Assembly (NCBI GenBank): GCA_024636975.1
Contig: JAGXGA010000027.1
Span: forward strand, 1-64,000
Length of the DNA: 64,000 nucleotides
Reading direction: 5' to 3'
From: Mariniphaga sp.
GTDB lineage: Bacteria > Bacteroidota > Bacteroidia > Bacteroidales > Prolixibacteraceae
The position numbers and the translations under genes are program-made. Below the pieces are notes generated by a model, which had not been told where the DNA came from, did not search any database, and worked only from the letters and a program-made list of their open reading frames with translations. This document shows, in pieces, positions 1 through 8,873 of the stretch; position 1 is the stretch's first letter; every line of letters starts with the position of its first letter.

Positions 1-10
1 CCGGAAAATA

Positions 11-119
<109 letters not shown>

Positions 120-130
120 GATTTATCCAA

Positions 131-163
131 AGCCCATGTTCATCTGAGCATGGGCTTTTTTAT
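131..163 (+). terminator. rRNA operon terminator
   Basis: An 8-bp perfect stem AGCCCATG (131-138) / CATGGGCT (149-156) with a 10-nt loop is followed by a T-rich run. It lies 12 bp after the 5S rRNA, so it probably ends the rRNA operon transcript. Confidence 0.9.
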
Positions 164-253
164 TTATAGCTGTTAATTTTTATGAAAAATTAGTGAGTTG
201 TTCCTTCCATTCACTTGCTTTTTTTAGTTTTGCTTCAGCTTTTGCACAATGAT

Positions 254-2245
254 ATGCGCACATTACATTTCTTAATTTTATCTGTTGTATTTGTAGCTGC
301 TATTACATCACCTATATTTTCCCAGGAAAACATCCGGGGAATGAATGATGAAGGTACGCAGCCTCAACAACCTACAGAACAAAAAGTTGTCAAGCCTGGC
401 GTGAATGCCTGGAAGCTTGATGGATATGGTGCGTTTGTGGATTCAATCCCTATGGATACTACAATTAATAATTTTCATTTGTATCATCCTGTTTTTCAGG
501 ATGCATTAACAGTAACTTATGTTGGCAACTATGCGACACCCTACCTTAACAATAACTTTTTTAACAGGCAGGCCAATGTCGATTTCTATTTGCTCAGAAC
601 CAGAGATGCTTACCTGCTTACCCCTGATGAAGTAAAATACTATAATACCCGAACTCCTTATACATTGCTCGATTTCTCTCAGAGTGAACACAGAACACGA
701 AAAAACGAAACCAGGTTTAATGTATTTCATTCCCAAAATGTGAGTCCATATTGGAACTTTACATTTCGTTTCGATCAGGCGCGCTCTGCCGGACAATACA
801 AAAACCAGGAAGCTAAAAATAACTCAGTAACGCTCTATTCGAGCTATAACCGTGACCGGCTGAACATCTACGGAGGGTTTATCAGCAACAGCATCGTAAA
901 TAACGAAAACGGGGGTTTAGACAGTGCTGCAAATCTGCTGGGAGAACCGGATACCGATTTTCTGACTGTAAATCTTTCCTCGGTGCGCTCGGAATTTGGT
1001 AACATGTATTTCTATACTACCGGCGAATATCAGTTTGGACGGTTTATAGAAGTGGAAGTGGATGAAATTCCGGAGGAAGAGGAATTAGAAGACGAAGAAC
1101 CAATTATTCCTACACTGTTTAAACCCTTTGCAGGAATAATTTATTCATTCGAATATCAAAATCACACCAAATATTATATTGATCAGGAAGATACCTCCAG
1201 CACATTCTTTGAGCATGCCTATTACGGTCCGGGTTATGAAAAGGATTCTATACGTTTTGGGAAAGTAAAAAATGTGCTTCAGCTTAAACAATATGAGAAC
1301 CCTGACCGAAAGACAAGCTTTGGAAAACGTGCTTTTATAGGGCAGGAATTTGTACGCATATCTATGCCGGGGCCCAAATTGAATATATACAACCATCAGG
1401 TCAGGCGGTATTCCAATATATATGCCGGTGGAGGGATATTTCGCCAAACGGGTAGTTTCTGGAGGTGGAATTTTGACGGGCGCATTTTTCTCCTGGGAAG
1501 AAATGCCGGGCAAACTGAACTCTCGGGTATAATAACCAAGCCTTTATCGTTGCTGGGTGATTCTCTTGCCTCAATTAACATTAACGGCAGGATTGAAAAC
1601 CTTATGCCTGATTTTTTTCAGGAAGAATATTATTCAAATCGGATACGTTGGAATAATGATTTGAAAATGGAACAACGTATGACAGTTAACGGCAGCATTA
1701 AATTACCTGGCAGAAATGCAGAGCTGAGCGCAAACTATGCACTCATTAACAATTTTATTTACAACGATGGTGAAGGTACACCTTCACAATTTGGTGGTCA
1801 GCTGCTTGTTTTATCTGCTTATGCTGATAAAAACTTCACCCTTGGTAATTTTAATTTTAGAACACGGGTTCTTTGGCAGAAAGCTGGTAATGAGGATGTG
1901 CTGCATCTGCCTGATTTGTCTGCCTTTGTTTCCGCTAAATACCGGTTTGTAATATCCAAGGTTCTGTTTACTCAGCTTGGTGTTGATACCAGGTATAATA
2001 CCGAATATTATGCCGATGCCTATGATCCGGTAACAGGTTTTTTTTATTTGCAGAATGAAGAGAAACTTGGCAATTATCCATACATCGATGTTTATGCCAA
2101 TTTACGCTTGAAACGCACCCGCGTGTTTTTTAAGATGATAAATGTCGGAACTGAATTTATTAATGAGGAGTATTACACAACTCCCGGCTACCCTATGAAC
2201 CGCAGAACCTTCAGGATGGGTGTGGCATGGTCGTTCTACGATTGA
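254..2245 (+). CDS. Putative outer-membrane porin (Porin_10 type)
   Basis: This is a 663-aa protein with an N-terminal signal peptide (MRTLHFLILSVVFVAA, cleavage near SQEN). A long body of alternating aromatic and polar stretches, rich in Y, F, N and R, ends in an aromatic residue region (VAWSFYD), as in outer-membrane beta-barrels. Length and composition match the Bacteroidota putative porin family. An acidic patch (EEEELEDEE) near residue 280 may be an exposed loop. The ATG at 254 is preferred over an upstream in-frame codon at 215 because it puts the signal peptide at the N-terminus. The stop overlaps the next ATG (TGATG), so translation is coupled to mltF. Substrate is unknown. Confidence 0.75.
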   Translation: MRTLHFLILSVVFVAAITSPIFSQENIRGMNDEGTQPQQPTEQKVVKPGVNAWKLDGYGAFVDSIPMDTTINNFHLYHPVFQDALTVTYVGNYATPYLNNNFFNRQANVDFYLLRTRDAYLLTPDEVKYYNTRTPYTLLDFSQSEHRTRKNETRFNVFHSQNVSPYWNFTFRFDQARSAGQYKNQEAKNNSVTLYSSYNRDRLNIYGGFISNSIVNNENGGLDSAANLLGEPDTDFLTVNLSSVRSEFGNMYFYTTGEYQFGRFIEVEVDEIPEEEELEDEEPIIPTLFKPFAGIIYSFEYQNHTKYYIDQEDTSSTFFEHAYYGPGYEKDSIRFGKVKNVLQLKQYENPDRKTSFGKRAFIGQEFVRISMPGPKLNIYNHQVRRYSNIYAGGGIFRQTGSFWRWNFDGRIFLLGRNAGQTELSGIITKPLSLLGDSLASININGRIENLMPDFFQEEYYSNRIRWNNDLKMEQRMTVNGSIKLPGRNAELSANYALINNFIYNDGEGTPSQFGGQLLVLSAYADKNFTLGNFNFRTRVLWQKAGNEDVLHLPDLSAFVSAKYRFVISKVLFTQLGVDTRYNTEYYADAYDPVTGFFYLQNEEKLGNYPYIDVYANLRLKRTRVFFKMINVGTEFINEEYYTTPGYPMNRRTFRMGVAWSFYD

Positions 2246-3669
2246 TGAAATTATCCGGAACATATAAATTTGATTATAACCCCTTGCTTGTAGTTCTGGT
2301 TACACTATTTTTATTTTCATGCGGTGGCAGTAAAAAAAAGGTCGAATCTTCCGACCCTGAAGTAAACGATCTGCAGCGCATCAGGCAAAGTGGCATTTTA
2401 AAAGTGGCTGTCGACTACAATTCAACAAATTACTTTGTTTACAGGGGTAAACCTATGGGTTACCAGTACGATCTTATACTGGCATTATGCAATGATCTTG
2501 GAGTGAAGCCTGAATTTATTGTAAGCAATAATCTGGCTGAAACGTTTGAGGAGTTAAATAGCGGCAGCTTCGACCTGGTGGCTAAAAACCTTACGGTTAC
2601 ACGTATGCGTCGTCAGGAAGTAACCTTCACTAAACCCCTGAAGCAGACCCGACAGGTAATCGTTCAAAGAAAGCCCGTTAAAACAGCACCTGATTCCCTT
2701 TATCTGAGAACTACTCTTGACCTGGCAAACAAAACAGTTCATGTTCAGCACAGAACAACATATTACCGCCGGTTATTGCACCTTTCTGAAGAAATCGGGC
2801 AGCCGATTCATATTGTACAGGATTCAGTCAACGGGGTGGAGCAACTGGTGGCAATGGTTTCACAAGGTGAAATTGATTATACAGTTTGCGATGAAAACGT
2901 GGCAATTCTTAACAGGTCGTATTATCCTAATCTCGATGTTTCGCTTAAAATTAGTTTTCCGCAAAACATTGCATGGGCTGTACGGAATGGTTCCAACGAA
3001 TGGAAAGCTTTCCTCGATGAATGGATTGAAGTGTTTAAAAAGACTGATCAATATCGGCAGATATATTTCCAGTATTTTGTAATGGCCCGGACTTCAGGGC
3101 GTTTTAACAGCGGATACCACAGCATTTCGGGCGGTAGAATATCAGATTACGATGAGATGGTTAAAGAAATTGCATCGAAACACGGCTGGGACTGGCGTCT
3201 GATCTCCTCTATTATGTTTCATGAGTCGAGGTTTAAGAATGAAGCTGAATCGTGGGGAGGGGCTGTGGGGCTCATGCAGCTTATGCCGGCTACTGCTGAA
3301 TCATTGGGGGTGACCGATATTAACGATCCGAAGCAGAATATTGAGGGGGGTGTGTTGCTACTGAACTGGCTTGATAAACAACTGAAGGCTACGTTGCCCG
3401 ATTCATCTGAAAGAGTAAAATTTGTTCTGGCTTCATATAACATCGGCCTGGGGCATGTAAAGGACGCACAGCGTCTTGCAAAAAAATACGGCAAGGACGA
3501 AACTGTCTGGGAAAACAATGTCGATTATTTCCTGAAAAATAAATCGGCCGAAAAATACATAGAAGACCCCGTAGTTAAGTGGGGCTATGCACGGGGCGAG
3601 GAAGCTTATAATTTCGTAAACCGTGTAACTGGTAATTATGAGCACTACCGAAACCTAATTCCTGAGTAA
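2245..3669 (+). CDS. mltF: Membrane-bound lytic murein transglycosylase F-like lipoprotein
   Basis: This 474-aa protein has the two-domain MltF layout. A lipoprotein signal (LFLFSCGG) is followed by a periplasmic solute-binding-protein type 3 domain (about residues 45-270, LKVAVDYNSTNYFVYRG). A C-terminal SLT lysozyme-like domain carries FHESRFKNEA and AVGLMQLMPATA. Glu327 in HESRF is the expected catalytic residue. MltF cleaves peptidoglycan glycan strands to 1,6-anhydro products, and the binding domain is thought to modulate activity. The start at 2245 overlaps the porin stop by one base. The pairing with a porin suggests envelope remodelling, which is an inference. Confidence 0.9.
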   Translation: MKLSGTYKFDYNPLLVVLVTLFLFSCGGSKKKVESSDPEVNDLQRIRQSGILKVAVDYNSTNYFVYRGKPMGYQYDLILALCNDLGVKPEFIVSNNLAETFEELNSGSFDLVAKNLTVTRMRRQEVTFTKPLKQTRQVIVQRKPVKTAPDSLYLRTTLDLANKTVHVQHRTTYYRRLLHLSEEIGQPIHIVQDSVNGVEQLVAMVSQGEIDYTVCDENVAILNRSYYPNLDVSLKISFPQNIAWAVRNGSNEWKAFLDEWIEVFKKTDQYRQIYFQYFVMARTSGRFNSGYHSISGGRISDYDEMVKEIASKHGWDWRLISSIMFHESRFKNEAESWGGAVGLMQLMPATAESLGVTDINDPKQNIEGGVLLLNWLDKQLKATLPDSSERVKFVLASYNIGLGHVKDAQRLAKKYGKDETVWENNVDYFLKNKSAEKYIEDPVVKWGYARGEEAYNFVNRVTGNYEHYRNLIPE

Positions 3670-3832
3670 AAAAGTTGTAATCTTTTCTTGATTATAAATC
3701 AAAATTCCAGAAGAGCACTCCCGTTCTGGTTGTTTTTATATTGCTCGTTGAAAGAAGATGGGGGTTAGATCAGATAAACCAGCTGTTTGATAAATACAAA
3801 GTCATTTTGCTGACGTTAATCGTTTAAAAAAG

Positions 3833-3840
3833 TATTTTTG
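3833..3840 (+). promoter_or_regulatory. Orphan -7 box, possible sRNA promoter
   Basis: TATTTTTG matches TAnnTTTG exactly. A TTTG lies 23 bp upstream (3806-3809), somewhat farther than usual. No plus-strand gene follows, but a strong terminator does, at 3931. The box could drive a short RNA of about 120 nt. Confidence 0.25.
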
Positions 3841-3930
3841 CTAACGGAAAAATAAGTGTTGAAAGAGTTTGAATAATAAAAATATTTTCCCCGGATAACA
3901 TTAGTACAAAGCTATAGCTTGCTTATATAT

Positions 3931-3966
3931 ACCTTCAAGGTTTCATTGACCTTGAAGGTTTTTCTT
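3931..3966 (+). terminator. Strong rho-independent terminator between convergent genes
   Basis: An 11-bp perfect stem ACCTTCAAGGT (3931-3941) / ACCTTGAAGGT (3949-3959) with a 7-nt loop is followed by a T-rich run on the plus strand. It overlaps the last codons of the minus-strand kinase gene. It would stop transcription coming from mltF or from a possible promoter at 3833. Confidence 0.85.
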
Positions 3967-5674
3967 TAGGCAAAATTTTTAATTCTACCTGTGTTCCTGA
4001 CTGATTATGCTGCACCGGATTTAAATCAATTATTTTGACCTTGATCTGGTAGCCCTGATATTTTTCAAACAGCCGGTAGAATTCATTCATTACAGCCAGA
4101 CCATGCCCCGTTGAATCATGGTATTCCGATGCTGCCTTCCGCCCCATTCCATTATCGGTGACAGTAATTAAAACACCTGACTCAACTGGTGAAACATTTA
4201 CCCGGAGCAATCCATCGCTTTTTGTATTGCGGAATCCATGTTTTACCGCATTCTCCACATAAGTATGAATGCACATTTTGGGCACTTTAATAGATAAATC
4301 AACGTCAGGATGAAGGTTGAATTCGGCCCTGAACCGTTCTTTAAACCGATGCTGCTGTACTTTCAGGTAATCTTTTGTAAAATTGATTTCGGCGCTCAAG
4401 GTACGATTTACCTCCCGGGCATCATCCATTACCTGCTGTATCATTCTTGAATTAACTGTAAGGAAATCGTAGGCTTCTTCCTTTTGCCCGGTATTAACCA
4501 TGAAGGCAACCGAGTTTAATGCATTGAACATGAAATGCGGGTGCAACTGGCTCTTTACCGAATTAAACTGAAGTTCCGAGAGTTGTTTTTCAATATCCCA
4601 TTTTTTTTCCAGTCGCTGTTGCTGCAAGAAAAGTAGCAGGTAAGTAACTCCTGAGAAGAAGGCGAACAGACCGAAATGAATCAGGTAAAATACAAAATAC
4701 CAAGGGTTTCTTTTATAATTGAAGGAGAAATAGGATGGTCCTGAAAGGAAAAGGTAATTGTGTAATTCTCCTTCCTTTGTGAGGGGGATAATTTCCGGAG
4801 TGAATTGAACAGGTACCGGCAGCTCTGATGAAGTGAAATGTTTGTACCGGGAATTGTATATCCACATGCTCTGGTCTGGGACTAAGGAAATTACTTCATC
4901 AAAACCATCTTGATCCAGATCGTGAACGGCAATCAGATGGTGCAGATGGTTTTGTGAAGCTGGGATTTCATGCTCAGGGACATATTCAAGCCCGGGTGAT
5001 AAAGGAAACCAGCCATAATTATTTATAAACAGGTGGGGCTTATTGTTTAGCGTTTTTAATAAAGTGCCATTTAATTCATAATTTAAAGGAGGAAGATTTT
5101 TTCTACTTATCAATTTACCTGTGGGGGATACGACTGCAATCTGATGTTCTGCACCGGAATATGTTTTTACATAAAGCAGTGCGTCCGCACCATCAGCACA
5201 ACATTTCACGTGTGAATATTCATTTTTTACCGGAATTGGAGGAAACATGAATTCCAGTGAAGAATTGTACACAGCAATGTAAGACTGGTTATCGGGATAT
5301 TCTGTTTCGAATGCAACATTAAAGGGGGCATAGGTATTTGTAATAATTTCCTTTTCTCCATCATTATCCAGATCCTGAAATTGAGCGACATGAAAAGGGG
5401 AGTATGTTTTTTGAGGAATTGTGAAAATGCATGATTGTAAATTAAGTTTAAACAGGCCCCTGGGATACAAACCATAACCTGCATCGAAACGAAAAAGAAG
5501 CTCATTTTTAAATTCGGTCATAGATAAACTTTGAGGATAAAATTCCGAAAGGACAGCCATTTTTTTTGAATGCCGTTCTACCTGCATGAAAAACAAATGG
5601 TCGATCACAATCTCATCATTAACAACATCTACTGCTGTGAAGAAAATTGAATCACTGATCAGGCTGAAAAACAT
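3935..5674 (-). CDS. LytS-type sensor histidine kinase, C-terminal part of an interrupted gene
   Basis: This 579-aa open frame is the larger part of a sensor kinase split by an in-frame TGA at 5732-5734. It holds two FG-GAP/VCBS-like calcium-type repeats (QDLDNDGEKE, HDLDQDGFDE), one membrane helix (about residues 330-352, YLIHFGLFAFFSGVTYLLLF) and a His_kinase domain. That domain has HPHFMFNALNS with phospho-accepting His378, the N box VENAVKHGF and the G box TDNGMG. The frame between the TGA and this ATG is open and reads PAFADVNNDGVKDF, another repeat, so the ATG at 5674 is probably not the original start. If translation re-initiates here, the kinase core and one membrane helix remain but the N-terminal anchor is lost. 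It is downstream of its LytTR partner. Confidence 0.85.
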   Translation of the reverse strand: MFFSLISDSIFFTAVDVVNDEIVIDHLFFMQVERHSKKMAVLSEFYPQSLSMTEFKNELLFRFDAGYGLYPRGLFKLNLQSCIFTIPQKTYSPFHVAQFQDLDNDGEKEIITNTYAPFNVAFETEYPDNQSYIAVYNSSLEFMFPPIPVKNEYSHVKCCADGADALLYVKTYSGAEHQIAVVSPTGKLISRKNLPPLNYELNGTLLKTLNNKPHLFINNYGWFPLSPGLEYVPEHEIPASQNHLHHLIAVHDLDQDGFDEVISLVPDQSMWIYNSRYKHFTSSELPVPVQFTPEIIPLTKEGELHNYLFLSGPSYFSFNYKRNPWYFVFYLIHFGLFAFFSGVTYLLLFLQQQRLEKKWDIEKQLSELQFNSVKSQLHPHFMFNALNSVAFMVNTGQKEEAYDFLTVNSRMIQQVMDDAREVNRTLSAEINFTKDYLKVQQHRFKERFRAEFNLHPDVDLSIKVPKMCIHTYVENAVKHGFRNTKSDGLLRVNVSPVESGVLITVTDNGMGRKAASEYHDSTGHGLAVMNEFYRLFEKYQGYQIKVKIIDLNPVQHNQSGTQVELKILPKEKPSRSMKP

Positions 5675-5731
5675 AAAATCCTTTACTCCGTCATTATTAA
5701 CATCAGCAAAGGCAGGAGATAACTTTCGTGT

Positions 5732-6055
5732 TCAGAAGTCATCTCTGAAATGAATAGTAGAAACAATCCGATTTTGATGGTTATAACTGACTATGGTAAA
5801 GCGCTCACCAATTGAATTGTTGAAACACCTTAACCGATCAGTATTGCCATCGTTGTCCAGATCCTCAAAAAGCCAAAGTTTCTCTTGTTCTGTGCTTTTA
5901 TTAATATCTCCCGATAGCTTAATCTCAAACCGTTCAACAGGAACATCCCACACCAATGAAACCACAAACGTAATGAAAGTTCCAAACAGCAGGCTTTGCA
6001 GAAGGCGATTATTAAGGATATTTTTAAAACGACGCTGCATCCGTCTTACAAGCAC
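5732..6055 (-). pseudogene. N-terminal fragment of the LytS-type kinase, ends at an in-frame TGA
   Basis: This 107-aa fragment has a basic N-terminus (MQRRFKNILNN), one membrane helix (LLFGTFITFVVSLVW) and one DxDxDG repeat (FEDLDNDGNTD). It then stops at TGA (5732-5734) after HFRDDF. The same frame continues without another stop through TRKLSPAFADVNNDG into the kinase frame at 5674. Together they make a normal-looking 706-residue kinase with four propeller-type repeats. The start overlaps the end of the response regulator gene by 10 bp, so the pair was translationally coupled. The TGA may be a nonsense mutation, a read-through site or a sequencing error (TGG Trp to TGA is one transition). 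Confidence 0.7.
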
Positions 6056-6759
6056 TGTTTTAAATCTTTAAGCTTTATGCTCACCTCAAGTTGGTACTCT
6101 TTCCCAGTGGCTGAAACGGTGCACTGCTTTTTACAAAAATTCATAAATGTGAGGTAACTTATGTTGATTATGTACTTGCGGCTTATGCGTACAAAAAGGC
6201 TCTGCGGCAACTGTTCATAAATCCGTCCCAGGTTCACGCCCGAAAACAGCTTTTTTTCGTCGGTTAAAAATAAATGGGTATAGTTGCCCTCTGCTTCCAG
6301 AAATAGAATCTTCTCTACCGCAACATAATGATGGCCCTCGTTGGTCTTTAGTAACAGGTGGCTGCTTGCTTCTTCCATCCGGGAGTTGGGCTTTCCTGAG
6401 GCAACCAATTTATGCACCACCCGGCGCAGGTCATCTTTACCAACAGGTTTGGGGATAAAATCGAATGCTCCGTTTTGCAGCGCTTCCAGTGCATATTTTT
6501 TATAAGCCGATACAAATATCACCTTTGTTTGCGGTGAAAACTTGCTGAGTTGTTGTAAAAACTCCATGCCCGTAATTTCCGGCATGGTTATATCCAGAAA
6601 AACAACATCGGGTTGTTCGGTAACGGCACGGTCAAGTGCACTCAGTGCATCAGTAAACACTCCTTTAATAAGTACTGGCGAAAACTCAATCAGAAGGCTC
6701 TGCAGCAATAGGCCTGCATCTTTTTCATCGTCGATTATGAAAGTATTGAAATATGTCAT
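6046..6759 (-). CDS. LytTR-family response regulator
   Basis: This 237-aa protein has an N-terminal receiver domain (acidic pocket IDDEKD, phospho-acceptor in VVFLDITMPEITGM, switch region VIFVSAYKKYALEALQ). A C-terminal LytTR DNA-binding domain follows (ILFLEAEGNYTHLFL, VRISRKYIINISYL). It is the transcriptional output of the two-component pair formed with the adjacent LytS-type kinase. The ATG at 6759 is chosen over a TTG at 6813 because a -7-like box (TATCTTGC, 6820-6827) would put the transcript start inside the longer frame. Targets are unknown. LytTR proteins usually bind paired direct repeats upstream of envelope or export genes. Confidence 0.9.
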   Translation of the reverse strand: MTYFNTFIIDDEKDAGLLLQSLLIEFSPVLIKGVFTDALSALDRAVTEQPDVVFLDITMPEITGMEFLQQLSKFSPQTKVIFVSAYKKYALEALQNGAFDFIPKPVGKDDLRRVVHKLVASGKPNSRMEEASSHLLLKTNEGHHYVAVEKILFLEAEGNYTHLFLTDEKKLFSGVNLGRIYEQLPQSLFVRISRKYIINISYLTFMNFCKKQCTVSATGKEYQLEVSIKLKDLKQCL

Positions 6760-6819
6760 AAGCTGTGGTCTTCTATCAGTTAACCGGATCTTACATTTAG
6801 TTTTATTTGACAAAGGTTT

Positions 6820-6827
6820 GCAAGATA
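6820..6827 (-). promoter_or_regulatory. Possible -7 box for the LytTR operon
   Basis: On the minus strand TATCTTGC is one mismatch from the Bacteroidota -7 consensus TAnnTTTG. It lies about 60 bp upstream of the ATG at 6759. I see no convincing -33 box at the right distance. Confidence 0.35.
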
Positions 6828-7002
6828 AAAAAATTATGAAGATAAGAAAGGACTTTTATAAGATTCTTCGTTGAAAAATTGAGGGGTTGGATAAGTGAAA
6901 GTGCAGGCTCAATAAAAGTCACCTAAATAACTTTCATAACAGCCGATCGATGTTTAGATTAGCGCTCTTATCATGTTGATCCATTTTAAAGCTTAATTTC
7001 TT

Positions 7003-7713
7003 ATGAAGAATCTCACTGAGCAAGAAATAATTCTAGAGAGCCAGGCCAACCTGTACCTGATGGAAAACAGCATACGAAACAGCAAATATTCACTGGAAGA
7101 ATTTTCAGAACTGGGACCTGGACGAATTCATATTAATTGGGTTGATGATATAGCTACTAACTTTATTAGCAGGTATGCTGATAAAAAGAACAAGAAATCC
7201 ACGGCGGAATTAATTGAACAAGGAGCAGCATTTGTGAAAATGCTGTTTAAACCCGATAGCTTTGAGTTTATTTCACAGCCGCTCATACAAATGGTGAAAC
7301 AGGATGATGAAACTCTTATCATTTCAATTTTGCAAAAGGTTAAGTTAGCCTGTGACTATGAGCATAGATGGTTGCTGGTTACTTCTAGATTTCAGAAGGA
7401 AAGTAAGGAAGTAATCTCGGTTTCCCAGATGTTTCCGAATGAAGATAATTTAGTTCATACCTTAAACAAGTTATTGAAAGATAACATCGGCGTACGGAAA
7501 AACATAAACAAATTTAATTCTCTCACCAAACGTGAAAAGCAAATCCTGAAACTGGTGGCAAAAGCATATTCAACCAAACAAATTGCAGAGCAACTGTTTT
7601 TATCGCCCTACACCATTTCCACTCACAGGAAAAATATAAAACAAAAACTTCAAATTCAATCATTAACAGATTGGCAAATTTATGCCGATGCACTGGAAAC
7701 AACTTTGATATGA
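7003..7713 (+). CDS. LuxR-family transcriptional regulator, first of a tandem pair
   Basis: This 236-aa protein has a C-terminal GerE/LuxR helix-turn-helix (LTKREKQILKLVAKAYSTKQ and AEQLFLSPYTISTHRKNIKQKL, about residues 168-225). The N-terminal domain of about 150 residues is uncharacterised and has no phospho-acceptor receiver motif. It begins with a conserved SKYSLEEFSELGPGRIHINW-type stretch that the next gene also has (KKYTLEEIGELIPGMLHLN). It is divergent from the LytTR gene across 243 bp and its stop overlaps the next ATG. The N-terminal domain may be a PAS-like ligand sensor, by analogy with other Bacteroidota LuxR proteins. Confidence 0.85.
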   Translation: MKNLTEQEIILESQANLYLMENSIRNSKYSLEEFSELGPGRIHINWVDDIATNFISRYADKKNKKSTAELIEQGAAFVKMLFKPDSFEFISQPLIQMVKQDDETLIISILQKVKLACDYEHRWLLVTSRFQKESKEVISVSQMFPNEDNLVHTLNKLLKDNIGVRKNINKFNSLTKREKQILKLVAKAYSTKQIAEQLFLSPYTISTHRKNIKQKLQIQSLTDWQIYADALETTLI

Positions 7714-8414
7714 AACGATATAGAACTGAAACTGATCAGCTAGTAGAAAATCAGATTTCACTTTGTAAGTTGGAAAATGAAATAGCTGCTAAAAAATATA
7801 CATTGGAAGAAATCGGAGAGCTCATTCCTGGAATGCTGCATTTAAACAGATCTGAGGATCTAGTACTGACACAATTTAATAGTTGGGCTGAAAAACGATT
7901 CGAAATGACGGTTGAGGAGGTTGCTGTGGCAGGTATGGAATTTATGCTATCCCGTTTTGAACCGGGGACAGCTCAACTATTCAGCAAGTCGTTGATTTCG
8001 TTTGTAAATAATGAAGACCTTCATTCCTGTCATGGATTTTTTCAAAAACTCCGCTTCAATCCTAAAAGGAATTTTGAGTGGGTGTATACAAGTTCCAGAT
8101 TGTTTGATAAAGCCAAGTATGTCTTTTCTTATACCATGCCTTTAGGTGATCTTGAAAATAATAACAGGTTTCTGTTACGAAATCTGGAAGATAACTTGTT
8201 TTTACGAAAGAATTTTCTAAAACTGCAATCCTTAACAATAAGAGAAAAACAGATACTAAACCTGGTTGCTAATGGGTTAACCACAAAACAAATTGCAGAG
8301 CAACTTTTCGTATCGCATCATACCATCTCCACCCATCGAAAAAATATAGGTCAAAAACTGGAATTAAAAAGTATAACTGATTGGGAGCGATTTGTAAATG
8401 CTTTTGATCTTTAA
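7710..8414 (+). CDS. LuxR-family transcriptional regulator, second of a tandem pair
   Basis: This 234-aa paralogue of the preceding gene has the same layout: a sensor-like N-terminal domain and a C-terminal LuxR helix-turn-helix (LTIREKQILNLVANGLTTKQ, AEQLFVSHHTISTHRKNIGQ). The two helix-turn-helix regions are almost identical in the recognition helix, so they may bind the same or overlapping sites, or form heterodimers. The N-terminal halves have diverged, which would allow two different inputs. The start at 7710 uses the ATGA overlap with the upstream stop. An upstream in-frame codon at 7671 would need a 43-bp overlap and adds nothing conserved. Confidence 0.85.
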   Translation: MKRYRTETDQLVENQISLCKLENEIAAKKYTLEEIGELIPGMLHLNRSEDLVLTQFNSWAEKRFEMTVEEVAVAGMEFMLSRFEPGTAQLFSKSLISFVNNEDLHSCHGFFQKLRFNPKRNFEWVYTSSRLFDKAKYVFSYTMPLGDLENNNRFLLRNLEDNLFLRKNFLKLQSLTIREKQILNLVANGLTTKQIAEQLFVSHHTISTHRKNIGQKLELKSITDWERFVNAFDL

Positions 8415-8437
8415 GTGATTATACAAGAGGGGCATTA

Positions 8438-8461
8438 AAAATACCTAGCGCTAGGTATTTT
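8438..8461. repeat. 24-bp perfect palindrome after the LuxR pair
   Basis: The half-site is AAAATACCTAGC followed by its exact complement, with no spacer. It lies 24 bp after the second LuxR gene. It could be a terminator hairpin (stem 10 bp with a GCGC turn, then TTTT) or a dimer-binding operator. LuxR-type proteins bind dyads of about this size, but the link is inference. Confidence 0.5.
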
Positions 8462-8842
8462 AAGTCCAGTGTTAATAACCTAAATTTGCTGTCATAAAAA
8501 TTTTTTGAACAGCAGGATGTCCCTCAAAATAGTTATAACTCAAATATCAACTGGTTTCATCCGCCAGGCATATTTAACCTTCATGGCTTAAAACGCCCTG
8601 GAGGTTTTTTTTGAAAAAAAATCGGAAATCGCACCACCTGTAAGCGATTCGGAAACCACCTGCAGGAAAAACCTCAACTACAAAATCTAACATTTGGTAA
8701 CAACTGAGGTTACCACCATATTTGTGTAACGGGTGCAGCGAATTCCCTGCCCGATGGCAGATAGACGATTCCATGATAAATAGATTTTAATTGTGCGAGT
8801 CGAAACCCACCACCCAATATAGAAAGTTCATTGAAAAATGGT

Positions 8843-8850
8843 TATCTTTG
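8843..8850 (+). promoter_or_regulatory. -7 promoter box of the toxin-antitoxin operon
   Basis: TATCTTTG is a perfect match to TAnnTTTG and lies 23 bp before the antitoxin ATG. No -33 TTTG is seen at the canonical spacing. Confidence 0.6.
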
Positions 8851-8873
8851 TTTATAGCAGAAAATAAAATAAA

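Larger units (their letters stand above)
8415..8873. other. 459-bp intergenic region without a credible gene
   Basis: It contains a 24-bp perfect palindrome (8438-8461), a 7-bp inverted repeat TGGTAAC (8695-8701) / GTTACCA (8709-8715), a T8 run at 8605-8612 behind weak CCAGG/CCTGG arms, and the toxin-antitoxin promoter at its right end. The only open frame (66 aa, minus) has no recognisable protein character. Confidence 0.6.

Noticed and set aside
8574-8774. 66-aa minus-strand open frame in the gap before the toxin-antitoxin pair
   Set aside because: No homology-like motif and no promoter or ribosome-binding site; probably chance.
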